In this document: positions 18,536-27,678 of the stretch, piece by piece
How the letters are laid out: each line of letters begins with the position of its first letter
How positions within the stretch are numbered: position 1 is the first letter of the stretch
DNA from: Motiliproteus sediminis
Lineage (GTDB): Bacteria > Pseudomonadota > Gammaproteobacteria > Pseudomonadales > Balneatricaceae
Direction of reading: 5' to 3'
Assembly: GCF_017912535.1 (NCBI RefSeq)
Contig: NZ_JAERQK010000013.1
Span: 1 to 64,000 of the forward strand
DNA length: 64,000 bases
Translations under genes and position numbers: made by a program
Notes under the pieces: model-generated
What the model was told of the DNA's origin: nothing
Seen by the model: only the letters and a program-made list of their open reading frames with translations
The model's database searches: none

Positions 18536-20603
18536 CATCGACTCCGTCGCTAAAAACACGCAAAACTACGCTGTAGAGAATGAGCAGAGCCCCTTCGACG
18601 AAATTTTGCCTGACAAACCTCGTCAAGTTTCGTCTCAGCCAACAAGGATTTCCTATCTAAATAGATCCGGTTCGACCAAGGTTATCGCTCTAAAGAAATC
18701 CAACAAGTACCACCAAGTTCTCTTCAGAGCTTTTTCTACCAGCTTTCAAAGCGACTGGTTCACTGGGCTAGCTGATCGTTCTAAAACATCATATTTCGAC
18801 ATATGCCGACACCTATTCAATTGGATCAACACGTCAGGCTATCAAACGACCGATAAGACTCGCTATAACATCCTGAAAGATTACGAGGCGTATCTTCTGA
18901 ATGATAAGGGAGTAAAATATAGTCCTTTGGCTTTGACCAATCAGTTGCTTCGAGAAGGACTGTCATGCCCCTCATTAACAAATGCAAACTATGATTATCT
19001 TCTAACCCTACTTTCCCTCTCAAAACCCGTCAGAAACCCCGAACCAGAACCAGTAACACTCTCCAACTGGTTCAACCTGCCGTGGCTACGTGCTGTTATT
19101 GGCGAACAAGCGTACCTGCAACTAGAGAGCCCACGACTGCTTTTCAAGAGTTTTCGGGTAACCATCGCTACCACCTTGACCTGGTTGCTGGAGCAGCGAC
19201 AGCGCTGGAAGCAATCTTCTGTTGTGGTTTTTGACCCAAAATATGCCAGATGGCAATTCCATTGGGATCGTATCCTTCTTGAACACCATGGGAAATTTGA
19301 TGCTCATGGCGAACCGGAGGACGAGTTCAGCCAACTACTGCTGCTTGACTTGGTAACACCGCAAGCACAGAGCGCTCTAAAAGAGAGGTTGGCGCTATCG
19401 GGTAAACTTAAATTACCGCGCGCCCTGAATCACCAGAAGAAAAACATTACTCCTTGGCAGCTCCCAGTATTCTTACATCCGGATTATCAAGCCAAATACT
19501 CACCTGTTGAAGAGATACTTTGTGCCTGGTTAGTAGCATGCGAAGCCGTCCAACCAACTGATATACAGAAGCTGAAAATCAACAATTACGCTTGTGAACG
19601 TAACCGTTTTGGCCGTTTAATCGCAATGCAGTGTACATATTACAAAGGCCGTGCAGGTAACTTTAAGCATCCAGCAATACTTATGGCCAGTGATCCGTGG
19701 ACGAGAGCAATGGACCACTATATGACGGGCTTGTCTGGACCACCTCTGTTTAAGACAGAGATTGCAAAAAGTATTAGGTTCCCATCCTTATCAACAAAAC
19801 ATAATTTATTGTCTTTTCTATTTAAGGTATGGCAATTACCTTGTTTCCAAAAACGGCTCAAATCGGAGCTGTCAAGAGCGGGGGCTACTTCACTTTTTTT
19901 ACGTGCCATGTTGGGACTGAAACAGGGCGATGAAAGCTTCAGCTCATTCAGAGTTCGAACTGGGGCAAGCGTCACTGAATACGAAGCATTAGTTTCTCGA
20001 CCCTTGCCGCATTCGATGTTTTCTTTTACACACATAAAGAATACCGCAGTTCACGCAGGAACCGATGCGTATCGTGAAGCAGATCTTATCAATCATCATT
20101 CGCACACCGCGTTAACGGAAAAAACATCATACCTAACTGATAAAAATAAAGAATGGGTAAATCAGGCAGGGCGGATAACCCGGCTTGTAATTCATGACTT
20201 ACAAAAAGTAGTGTACCTCCCTTCAATAGATGCCATCCGCCAAGCTGTCGATGATTTGGAGCTACGAACAAAGCTCATCAAGGCAACCAAGACGAGTAAC
20301 ATCGTTACTCGTTCGCTAATAAGCGGTCCTATTGGTAGCGTAAGTGAAAGTACGATCATCGTGTCGGACACGAGTGATACGGCACTATATTTTATTCACT
20401 ACATTTACCAAGCCGAGATTCTACTGCCAAAATTGCTGGCATCTCGTCCCGATTGGGTCGAGCGCACTCTCATCGTGCAGATCGAGTGGATGACTCGCAC
20501 ACTCACTCGCATGCGAACCGCCGCCAAAGCTCAAAAATCTTATAAAAATTTGGCTGGGCATTTGCCTCCTCTCTTTGACCATCTATTGGAGACTACGGAA
20601 TGA
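18528..20603 (+). CDS. Large recombinase-like protein with altered catalytic residues
   Basis: This 691-aa protein is the second of the module. Near residue 505 it has SFTHIKNTAVHAG, followed by NHHSHTALTEKTSYL. This matches the HxxR...LGH...Y block of tyrosine recombinases, but with Lys in place of the second Arg. The first Arg box is also not clear (EAVQPTDIQKLKI), while a Tyr remains in TSYL. It may be an accessory or weakly active recombinase that forms a synapse with its partners, as proposed for multi-recombinase elements. It overlaps its neighbours by 8 and 4 bases, so the genes are translationally coupled. Confidence 0.75.
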   Translation: MDDIDSVAKNTQNYAVENEQSPFDEILPDKPRQVSSQPTRISYLNRSGSTKVIALKKSNKYHQVLFRAFSTSFQSDWFTGLADRSKTSYFDICRHLFNWINTSGYQTTDKTRYNILKDYEAYLLNDKGVKYSPLALTNQLLREGLSCPSLTNANYDYLLTLLSLSKPVRNPEPEPVTLSNWFNLPWLRAVIGEQAYLQLESPRLLFKSFRVTIATTLTWLLEQRQRWKQSSVVVFDPKYARWQFHWDRILLEHHGKFDAHGEPEDEFSQLLLLDLVTPQAQSALKERLALSGKLKLPRALNHQKKNITPWQLPVFLHPDYQAKYSPVEEILCAWLVACEAVQPTDIQKLKINNYACERNRFGRLIAMQCTYYKGRAGNFKHPAILMASDPWTRAMDHYMTGLSGPPLFKTEIAKSIRFPSLSTKHNLLSFLFKVWQLPCFQKRLKSELSRAGATSLFLRAMLGLKQGDESFSSFRVRTGASVTEYEALVSRPLPHSMFSFTHIKNTAVHAGTDAYREADLINHHSHTALTEKTSYLTDKNKEWVNQAGRITRLVIHDLQKVVYLPSIDAIRQAVDDLELRTKLIKATKTSNIVTRSLISGPIGSVSESTIIVSDTSDTALYFIHYIYQAEILLPKLLASRPDWVERTLIVQIEWMTRTLTRMRTAAKAQKSYKNLAGHLPPLFDHLLETTE

Positions 20604-23284
20604 CACCATTATCAATCGTTGTAAAACCGGTGGATGGCGTTGAGGCACAAGCACAGTTGGACGCCCTGCCAGGCTCCGACAATAACAATTTTAAATACAA
20701 TATCTGGAAGTTTAGTACTCAGCGCGATCGCGTTATTACGATCGACTTCAATGCACTGACAGATATGGGTGAAAGTTATCCCCGTTGGCCTCTGGCCCGA
20801 ACAATCGACTGGGTTCTACTCACAAAGAGAATATGGCTTTCACTTGCTTTATCTACTACTCCCAATTCATACCAAAATAGATTTAAAGGACTCACGCTTT
20901 TTTGGGAAACAATGGGTGAGCTTAATGTAACTGAACTTTCACGTGATAATTGCCGTGAGGTATTAGAGTTCCTACTGATGCACAGCAGGCGGCATGGCAT
21001 TTTGAGCAAGAATCTCAAGATCAAATCATATGCACTCTATGGCGCAACAATTCAGATCAATGCTTGGAAAATAGCCTTGATAGATCTTGATCTGAACTGG
21101 ATCCAACGGAGTGTGACTGAGTCATTTGTCAACAAAGAGCTTCACGCGCTGATTCCATCATTAACAAATGAGGAGCTAACTTATCGCGATTGGACTGAGG
21201 GCGGTAGTTACAATCTGCTAACCCTAGATCATGGGCGCTATTACGTAGAGCACTGTCTATCTTTTTTTGAAAAGCAGTATCCTTTGGCTCTCGCACTAGC
21301 TTCGACGTTTGAGGCTATTCCAGCACTAGCCACATCGCTTGGAAACGAATTCACTACAGTGAGCCAGGTTACATCCCTAGCCTTGCAAGGGTGTTCGCTT
21401 GAACACATGGAGCATCGATGGCCGAAATGGTCAAGATCGACGTTGGAAAGGATTCATAAACGAGTGACTCTTCACTTTAAAGCTGCTTACCAGCAAGCCT
21501 TATTCGAAGCAGCATTACTGAATGACTCGACGCTAGAAGATTTTATTGAGACTTGTGGCGTTCCTCGTTCTCCAGAAAATATTGATCGAATGCGCATCAT
21601 CATTTGGGATTGGCTACACCGGAATGATAAAAAAGAGACATGTCGACTGTTGAGTGAAGGCTTGATAGCCATTCCATGGGCAGTATTCGAGAAGCAGTTG
21701 AACGCAGTCAAAAAAAATTGTTATCAACAACCCTGCCCAATACCTTCAGCCGAATATTATGAAGCGATCGGATTAGATCTAAATCTTGTCAGCAAAAACC
21801 ACTCACATCTTCGCCTACTAATAAGCATGGTGACCAAAGCAGGGCTTACTAGCGCAGTTGCATTGACAGGCTGGCGAAAAAGTGAACTCGGGTTTCCCCA
21901 TACAGCGATCAAGCGTACAAGAAACGATGACAAGTTAGACCAGTACGCCTTTCCCTGGCGCTATCATGTGGACTGGTATGTTTACAAGACGAGCGGCAAG
22001 GTTCGGCAGTTGCGAGAGATCACCTTCAGCATTTTTTCGATCGCTGAGCGCCTTCGAGCATTACTCAACGCTAATATTGATCAGCCCTGCTTGTATAGAG
22101 TAACTAGCGAGAAAAAGAATCCGTCTGATTCAAGGCTAGCAGTGCTGAGGTCGGTTCGTTACCTTTGGGGGCACTTCGTCAGCCATTATTCAGGCTTTCA
22201 GCTCCTAGATGATTGGGAAGCCTGGCAAGTACTGCAGCAAGCCCGTCGTAATAACAAACCGTTAACGGCTGCAGAACAAGAAACACTACAGAGACTATTG
22301 TTACAACGCTCTGCCGACGAATGGACTCACCTCAGGATAGATGTCAACTTGAAAGAAGCTTGGCGGCGTGCGAGGGATGAATGGCCACGCTTGGAATTAT
22401 TTCTTTCTCAATACAACAAGAAAAACAGAGAACATTGGCTGATTCGTTATCGTGATCAAACTCTAAGACCAGACTGGTGCGCTCTACTGGACGCCTATCT
22501 GCCGAATGAGACTAAAGACTGGATCCAGTCTTTATCTGAAGAGGAGTTAAAGTCCCACACTGTGGCCAAGGTGGTTATAGCTGACTTTATCGAGGGCACC
22601 CTGTATCCGAGCCCTCATGCCTTCCGTCACATGTGGGCTGAAGCTGTTTACAGACGCTTTGATGGAGACGCCGGATGGATGATACGCAGTCAGTTCAAGC
22701 ACATCACACGAGCTATGTGGCTATCCTATATCCGCGATAAGGATAACCGGTTTGGTCATGAGAGAGCCAAAGCACAGGTCATTAGCTCGCTGGTTCATAA
22801 TTATCTCAGGCACAAAGGGGAAGGTTATGCCGGTCAACTGCATACTTGGCTCCGAAGGCTGCTTAACCAAACCTCCGTACTTACACCAGAAGAACAGGAA
22901 CAGCTGGCAGAGCGCCTTGCAACACTAGAAATTGAGAACATCAAAGCCAACCCATGGGGCTACTGTCTACTTAAACGCAGAACACTTAGCAAAGCGAGGT
23001 GTGCGGAAATGGGCGAACCTATGCGTCACAACGCATCCCCTGACCTCTGCTTAGGCTGCACCCATAATCTTATGCAAACAGAAAATGTCGACTGGGCTTT
23101 GTTCCATGTCGCCCCCCATGTCGATGCGATGAAGAACCCCATCGTGCCAGCAGTTTTTAAAGAGTCATCCTACAAGCTGGTAAAAAATGTAACGCGACAC
23201 GTACGCACTCTGAATCCTCAGCATGAAGCTCTTAAAGAGTTGGAAGAGGTACTGGGCACGTACAAAGCATCGAGGGCGGCATGA
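20600..23284 (+). CDS. Large tyrosine recombinase-like protein with C-terminal Cys cluster
   Basis: This 894-aa protein is the third module gene. It has box I LTGWRKSELGF (near residue 428), HAFRHMWAEAVYRR (near 674), a His in SQFKHITRAM and a Tyr in WLSYIRDK, so the R-H-R-H-Y set is present in spaced form. A Cys/His cluster near the C-terminus (CAEMGEPMRH, then CLGCTHN) may bind zinc. It is much longer than ordinary integrases and fits the large proteins of Tn554-like and Gamma-Mobile-Trio modules. ATGA overlaps join it to both neighbours. Confidence 0.8.
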   Translation: MTPLSIVVKPVDGVEAQAQLDALPGSDNNNFKYNIWKFSTQRDRVITIDFNALTDMGESYPRWPLARTIDWVLLTKRIWLSLALSTTPNSYQNRFKGLTLFWETMGELNVTELSRDNCREVLEFLLMHSRRHGILSKNLKIKSYALYGATIQINAWKIALIDLDLNWIQRSVTESFVNKELHALIPSLTNEELTYRDWTEGGSYNLLTLDHGRYYVEHCLSFFEKQYPLALALASTFEAIPALATSLGNEFTTVSQVTSLALQGCSLEHMEHRWPKWSRSTLERIHKRVTLHFKAAYQQALFEAALLNDSTLEDFIETCGVPRSPENIDRMRIIIWDWLHRNDKKETCRLLSEGLIAIPWAVFEKQLNAVKKNCYQQPCPIPSAEYYEAIGLDLNLVSKNHSHLRLLISMVTKAGLTSAVALTGWRKSELGFPHTAIKRTRNDDKLDQYAFPWRYHVDWYVYKTSGKVRQLREITFSIFSIAERLRALLNANIDQPCLYRVTSEKKNPSDSRLAVLRSVRYLWGHFVSHYSGFQLLDDWEAWQVLQQARRNNKPLTAAEQETLQRLLLQRSADEWTHLRIDVNLKEAWRRARDEWPRLELFLSQYNKKNREHWLIRYRDQTLRPDWCALLDAYLPNETKDWIQSLSEEELKSHTVAKVVIADFIEGTLYPSPHAFRHMWAEAVYRRFDGDAGWMIRSQFKHITRAMWLSYIRDKDNRFGHERAKAQVISSLVHNYLRHKGEGYAGQLHTWLRRLLNQTSVLTPEEQEQLAERLATLEIENIKANPWGYCLLKRRTLSKARCAEMGEPMRHNASPDLCLGCTHNLMQTENVDWALFHVAPHVDAMKNPIVPAVFKESSYKLVKNVTRHVRTLNPQHEALKELEEVLGTYKASRAA

Positions 23285-23799
23285 TGGTAATGGACTACCT
23301 GAAAAGGCGAGCCGAAGAAGCCGCTATGCAAACAGAAGTCGAACGTCCAAGCTGGGTCACAGACCAGAATGCCAGTTTAAGAGCGTGGGAGTACGTCGAA
23401 CAGCTCAAGAAAGAGAAAGCTCTTTACGTCAAACGTCACCATAAAGTTACGGATTACCTGACCAAGAAGGCCTATCAAATCAAGGGAGCTGATGTCGCAA
23501 ACGCTCTGAATATCAGCCGTGCTTCGTTGATGAACACGTCGAGTTACTCACCACACTTCCGGGATTATCTGGATAACGTCAATGCTGAGTTGGAAGCAGC
23601 GAAAGAAACTAAGCTCAGGACGGCTCAAAAAAGCACTTCTCGCGGTTCCATCCGAAGCAGAAAGGATGAACTAGTCCAGGCCAACGCCGAGCTAAGAAAA
23701 AAAGTAACGGAACTGGAGAAGCAAAAGACCGAGGAACTGGTGCGCTATGCCTTTGACCAGTTGCCACTTCCTGTGAAAAAGAAGCTCGGAATAGACTAA
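23281..23799 (+). CDS. Small HTH/coiled-coil protein of the recombinase module
   Basis: This 172-aa protein overlaps the large recombinase gene by ATGA. Its middle has a helix-turn-helix-like stretch (GADVANALNISRASLM, about residues 77-92). Its C-terminal third is a charged coiled coil (ELRKKVTELEKQKTEEL). It corresponds in place and size to TnpC of Tn554 or the small protein of Gamma-Mobile-Trio-type modules, which help recombination or set its direction. It is likely cytoplasmic and DNA-binding. The precise family name is uncertain. Confidence 0.75.
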   Translation: MMVMDYLKRRAEEAAMQTEVERPSWVTDQNASLRAWEYVEQLKKEKALYVKRHHKVTDYLTKKAYQIKGADVANALNISRASLMNTSSYSPHFRDYLDNVNAELEAAKETKLRTAQKSTSRGSIRSRKDELVQANAELRKKVTELEKQKTEELVRYAFDQLPLPVKKKLGID

Positions 23800-23996
23800 T
23801 GAAACTTAAAGGAAACACCTGTGCCGGCATGAAAATACCAGAACACTGGAGCCCTGAATAAGCACTAGCCGTATTCGAGTTCATCGATGAGTTACGTGAC
23901 CAAATTTGGAATAAATACGGACCCGATATACAGGCCCAAATGCAAGTGGACCAAATAACCCGAGTGGAGATCGCGGACGACGATCAGGACTTCTAA
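23799..23996 (+). pseudogene. Small fifth module ORF with an in-frame ochre codon
   Basis: The ATG at 23799 shares a base with the previous stop (TAATG), the same coupling seen through the module. The frame reads MKLKGNTCAGMKIPEHWSPE, then TAA at 23859-23861, then continues open as ALAVFEFIDELRDQIWNKYG and on to DDDQDF with a stop at 23994-23996. The stop replaces what was probably a CAA Gln codon. The reading frame stays coding-like on both sides, so this is a 65-residue gene recently broken, a sequencing error, or a readthrough gene. Confidence 0.7.
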
Positions 23997-24093
23997 CTGG
24001 GCCGTCAGTACGCCCGTATCGACACAGTTTTAAGCTGTCTTTCGACAACTTCACAGTGGGTGCTTGAAGCACAGCTTCCAGCATATGCTCAAG

Positions 24094-25530
24094 TTAAGAA
24101 TCGGCACATGCCGTTCTGACAGATACTCCGCTGGCTCCACCAACATCTTTTTCAAAGAGATCTATCAATCTCTGCCGAAACTCTCCCAGACAATCCAGCA
24201 GGACATGAGAGTCAGCCAGATGCAGTGCACTATCGCTAAGCGAGTTAACACTCTCCATGAGCCCGTCAGAGGCATACCGCCCCTCCCAAACAAGATCGAA
24301 CACGTCATTTCCGAGTGCAGCCTGACCCCTTGGGCTCTGATGCTCTTTTTCGAAAAAGGACTCAAATCGCAGTAAGTTCCCAGACGGGATCTCTTCAGCC
24401 ACCCGATTCGCAAACTCAACCAACTGTGGTTCAGCAAAGGTATATAGCCAGGCATTAGCTCCGCATCGTGCTGTAATCCTCAAAATGCGACCCAGCACCT
24501 GCCGGAAGTAAAGCTCTGTTGTGATCCGGCTGAGATGGCAGCACACCTGCAAACGGGGAATGTCGGTGCCTTCGCTGATCATTCCGACGCTGACGATCCA
24601 TTCCTGCGAGCCACGCCGGAACTGATCAATGATCGTGCCGGCGTTCTTATGTTTGTAGGTCACAATACTCGCGGATTTGCCGAAGCCATGCTGAAGCAGC
24701 GCCGCAATTTTTTCCGCATGAGCAATCGAGGACGCAACAACCAACCCGCCAGCATCAGGGTTGCTGACGCGCAAGCGGTCAAGTTGTTCGCAAGCTAGAG
24801 AAAGGCAAAAACGCAACGCCTCCGGGTTATGGAGCAACTGCTGGTAGCGCGCATCGCTATTTGCGAAAAGCTCCTGCAAGCCAGAATACAGTGACTCTTC
24901 CTGCTCCTGCTTAAGAGCCAGACGGTCATTGTCGACGAGAACGATTGAGGGCTTCCGGCATACTCCATCCAGAACAGCCTCCTTCAACCCGTAGACATAA
25001 TCGCACTGAATCTCACCGGCTGGGTCGCTGTATTCCGCGAGCACAATGGGCCGCTTGTCAGACCGCCAAGGTGTTCCAGTCAGGGCAAGCGTGAATGCCG
25101 CTCGGTGTTGAATTCTGACAAGGATCTCTTGCCCCCAGGAGTTAACGCCGCCTTGGTCGCTACCCGCACAGTGATGTATCTCATCGAATACCACCAACAC
25201 GCGATGCGTCTCAAAGAGACTCCAGAAATCCTCGCCCAGCGTTCTCATGCTCTGATAGGTATAGGCCCCGCCAACCGCACCGATACGCCCGTCGAACCGC
25301 TTGTTGAGTTTCCTCTGGAACGTAGTCTCTAGCCCTTTAGTTACCGCTACCGAAGGAGCAAAACAGAGCACAAAGTCGATCTGGCCGCTCTCCAGCAGTC
25401 TCGCCGCTAGCTCTGCCGCCATGGTGGTTTTTCCAGCCCCCGGTGTAGCCAGACACAGGAAGTGTCTTTTCCAACGATAAGTGTCCATAGCGCTGACTAC
25501 ACAAGCGCTTTGCCACTGACGGAGCTTCAT
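24094..25530 (-). CDS. Superfamily II DEAD/DEAH-type helicase
   Basis: This 478-aa helicase has a Q-like start (LRQWQSACV) and Walker A ATPGAGKTT near residues 28-36. DEIH Walker B lies in VVFDEIHHC near 118, motif III in LTGTPWRSD, and motifs V/VI in ISEGTDIPRL and FRQVLGRILRI. No nuclease domain is evident. It overlaps the upstream 180-aa gene by four bases, and the two form an operon divergent from an XRE repressor. The context is a defence island, so an anti-phage or DNA-processing role is likely but unproven. Length and motif order resemble SSL2-type helicases. Confidence 0.85.
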   Translation of the reverse strand: MKLRQWQSACVVSAMDTYRWKRHFLCLATPGAGKTTMAAELAARLLESGQIDFVLCFAPSVAVTKGLETTFQRKLNKRFDGRIGAVGGAYTYQSMRTLGEDFWSLFETHRVLVVFDEIHHCAGSDQGGVNSWGQEILVRIQHRAAFTLALTGTPWRSDKRPIVLAEYSDPAGEIQCDYVYGLKEAVLDGVCRKPSIVLVDNDRLALKQEQEESLYSGLQELFANSDARYQQLLHNPEALRFCLSLACEQLDRLRVSNPDAGGLVVASSIAHAEKIAALLQHGFGKSASIVTYKHKNAGTIIDQFRRGSQEWIVSVGMISEGTDIPRLQVCCHLSRITTELYFRQVLGRILRITARCGANAWLYTFAEPQLVEFANRVAEEIPSGNLLRFESFFEKEHQSPRGQAALGNDVFDLVWEGRYASDGLMESVNSLSDSALHLADSHVLLDCLGEFRQRLIDLFEKDVGGASGVSVRTACADS

Positions 25531-26069
25531 TCGGTGAAGCCTGATTGTTTCAGCAGGTTGTTAATTGCTCTGACCTGCCCCATCAGCTCGGAGCTACGCT
25601 CTCGAGCACTGCGATACATTGGCTCAATCTGTTTCTTCAGGTGAGGGTAATCGGTGGCGAGTTGCTGATACTCTTTACATTCACCAGCGCAGGCCAACAT
25701 ATCGACCTGGTACTGACTCAGTTTCGATTTCAGGTCACTGACTTGGGGTAAGTCCTCAACTGCATCTCTAGCTCGCTTAGACGGTCTGGCGGGTCTGTGA
25801 AAGGGGTAGTCATTTCTGAACGACTCGGTCACTTTGTAAATCGAAGATTTCCCATCAACCTGATCACTTTTGACTAGGTATCCCTTCTTGCTCAGCGGAA
25901 GGATTCTGCGGTAGAGCCATCGTCGTAACTCCGTGCTGGTCGCGCACTCGCCAAGCCCAAAAAGGGACTCATAACCGTCCCGTAAGCTCGTCATCGTAAA
26001 TTCGTTAAATGCGCTATCCGACAGGATCTCGCGTAACTCACGGATGACTTTCAGTTTTTTTTGCTTCAT
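25527..26069 (-). CDS. Helicase partner protein, winged-helix-like
   Basis: This 180-aa protein of unknown family overlaps the helicase gene by ATGA and precedes it in the same operon. The first 80 residues look like a winged helix (FTMTSLRDGYESLFG, LRRWLYRRILPLSKKGYLVK, then a short hairpin). The second half is helical with heptad-like spacing and ends ELMGQVRAINNLLKQSG. There is no signal peptide or transmembrane segment. I infer that it works with the helicase, perhaps guiding it to DNA. Confidence 0.65.
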   Translation of the reverse strand: MKQKKLKVIRELREILSDSAFNEFTMTSLRDGYESLFGLGECATSTELRRWLYRRILPLSKKGYLVKSDQVDGKSSIYKVTESFRNDYPFHRPARPSKRARDAVEDLPQVSDLKSKLSQYQVDMLACAGECKEYQQLATDYPHLKKQIEPMYRSARERSSELMGQVRAINNLLKQSGFTE

Positions 26070-26159
26070 TGCACACCATCAGGCCGCTAAGCCCCTGATA
26101 CGCGGGGCGCTGACAAAACATCTTTCTGTTGGCGTTCTGTAGACATCACCTGCAGCAAG

Positions 26160-26176
26160 ACTTAGGATTCCTAAGT
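26160..26176. promoter_or_regulatory. Operator palindrome 1 for the XRE regulator
   Basis: ACTTAGG-ATT-CCTAAGT is a perfect 7+7 inverted repeat. Together with the second copy 34 bases away it lies between the divergent helicase operon and XRE gene and covers the -10 of the helicase promoter. Confidence 0.75.
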
Positions 26177-26203
26177 ATACCTAAACGCACAAAACTTAGA
26201 CAA
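26174..26203 (-). promoter_or_regulatory. Candidate promoter of the helicase operon
   Basis: On the minus strand TTGTCT (complement 26198-26203) and TATACT (complement 26174-26179) are 18 bases apart. Both hexamers overlap the two ACTTAG palindromes, so bound repressor would block RNA polymerase. Confidence 0.6.
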
Positions 26204-26210
26204 TCTAAGT
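26194..26210. promoter_or_regulatory. Operator palindrome 2 for the XRE regulator
   Basis: ACTTAGA-CAA-TCTAAGT is an inverted repeat of the same form as operator 1, with one changed pair, and overlaps the -35 of the helicase promoter. Confidence 0.75.
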
Positions 26211-26237
26211 CCCGAGGCAGATTCAGATGATCGTCCA

Positions 26238-26558
26238 GTGCAGAGTAATAACCCTTTACCCCAGCGGCTTCGCCAAGCGAGAGAAGAGTCTGGTATTAGC
26301 CAGAAAGAGCTGGGGATTCGTGCCGGCCTAGAACCAAGTTCCGCGAGCAGCCGCATGAATCACTACGAGAAAGGGCGTCATATGCCGGATTACGAGACTC
26401 TGGAGCGTCTTGCGAAGGAATTAGATAAACCTGTCGCCTACTTTTTCTGTGAGAAAGAGTCTGTTGCTAAGCTGCTTTGTATACTCGACAAGCTGCCTGA
26501 AGCTGAGCGGCAAGAATTGCTTACAACGTACGAACAACTGCTACAAACCAAAGAATAG
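26238..26558 (+). CDS. XRE-family transcriptional repressor
   Basis: This 106-aa protein has an N-terminal helix-turn-helix of the Cro/CI type (LRQAREESGISQKELGIRAGL, about residues 10-30, with YEKGRHMPDYETLERLAKEL after it). The C-terminus is a short helical tail, so it probably acts as a dimer. The first in-frame start is a GTG at 26238 with no clear ribosome site; a leaderless or weakly translated mRNA is possible. Two palindromes just upstream are probable binding sites. It faces away from the helicase operon and likely represses both. Confidence 0.85.
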   Translation: MQSNNPLPQRLRQAREESGISQKELGIRAGLEPSSASSRMNHYEKGRHMPDYETLERLAKELDKPVAYFFCEKESVAKLLCILDKLPEAERQELLTTYEQLLQTKE

Positions 26559-26790
26559 GCGTCAGCCAGCCAGAGCTACCAAGCGAGCAAACTAATTAAT
26601 AGCCGAAACGAATAGCCAGTTCGATTGTGTAGGCAGGCGACCGAATTGCGAGGAAGTCGAGATTAGAAGACCAAGAGTTTCTAGCTTCGCTAATGCCACC
26701 ATTCTTTGAATGGCGCTCATACACCGGTGGCTGTTTATTCCATAGTAGATTCTTGGAATCGTATGCGTATGATTGAATAGTGAAATACGG

Positions 26791-27678
26791 TCAGCTTCCA
26801 CATATGCAAAAATCTACTGGTTTGTTGCAAGCTTCGCAGTTTGAAGACAACACGCCCTTGTTTAAGTCACGATGATTGATTAGGTTTTTTATCTCTTTCT
26901 TCAAATCACTTCTTATATCTCTCAATTCTTCAATTGATTTGGCTAGGAGGAGTACCTCAGGATCAACTTTTAGATCATTTTTATATCTATCCTTTATCTC
27001 TGTTATTTCACTTTGTTTCGATTCCAGCTCTCTTTCAAGGCGGCTAATTTCATCTCGAAGCTTGATTGTAGCTTCGGCTCTTTGATTTTGTTCGAACCGT
27101 AATTCTTTATCCTTTGCTTTGATTAAATTATTAAGATCAGCAATTTTCTTTTTGTCCTCTTCCGACTCGAATTTGTAGCTTGCTACCTTTATTTTAAGGT
27201 TATCCTCCTGTTTCTTCCGCTCTCGCAGAACGGCATCTTGGATTCTTTTATCATATTTTCGAGACAACTCTTTTTCCATTTGCGATTCTGTCTTAGAGTT
27301 ATCTTTTCTGACTTTACTCAGCTCTTTTCTTAAACTGTTTCTTTCTAAGAAAAACTTATTACTTTCCTTCAGTATTTCTTTTACCCTGTCTTCATGGGAC
27401 TTCTCGATTTCTATTTTTATTTTTTTTAACTCATCGATCTTATCTACAATAAGATCCGCTACTGATTGTCCGTAACGTTTCTTAATCGAATCATGGAAAT
27501 GACTCAAGCTGCTCTGAAGTGCATCGATTTCTTTGTCCTTTGCTTGCAGCTCTCCCTTTAGATAGGAATTTCTATCGTCTATAGATTTCAATCTGGACTT
27601 TAGCTCTGCGTTTTCTTTCTCTAAATCATCAATTCTTGATATTGAGGAAGTAGTCTGTTCATTACTCGACATGATCAT
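26791..27678 (-). CDS. Long coiled-coil protein with C-terminal Cys cluster
   Basis: This 295-aa protein is almost wholly charged coiled coil (many KxxE/ELK heptads from residue 12 to about 265). It ends in a short Cys-rich tail, NCEACNKPVDFCICGS, which could bind one zinc ion. It has no signal peptide, membrane segment or enzymatic motif. The sequence is very AT-rich compared with its neighbours. Function unknown; a structural or sensor role in a defence setting is speculation. It stands alone, with the restriction operon starting 350 bases beyond its start. Confidence 0.6.
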   Translation of the reverse strand: MIMSSNEQTTSSISRIDDLEKENAELKSRLKSIDDRNSYLKGELQAKDKEIDALQSSLSHFHDSIKKRYGQSVADLIVDKIDELKKIKIEIEKSHEDRVKEILKESNKFFLERNSLRKELSKVRKDNSKTESQMEKELSRKYDKRIQDAVLRERKKQEDNLKIKVASYKFESEEDKKKIADLNNLIKAKDKELRFEQNQRAEATIKLRDEISRLERELESKQSEITEIKDRYKNDLKVDPEVLLLAKSIEELRDIRSDLKKEIKNLINHRDLNKGVLSSNCEACNKPVDFCICGS

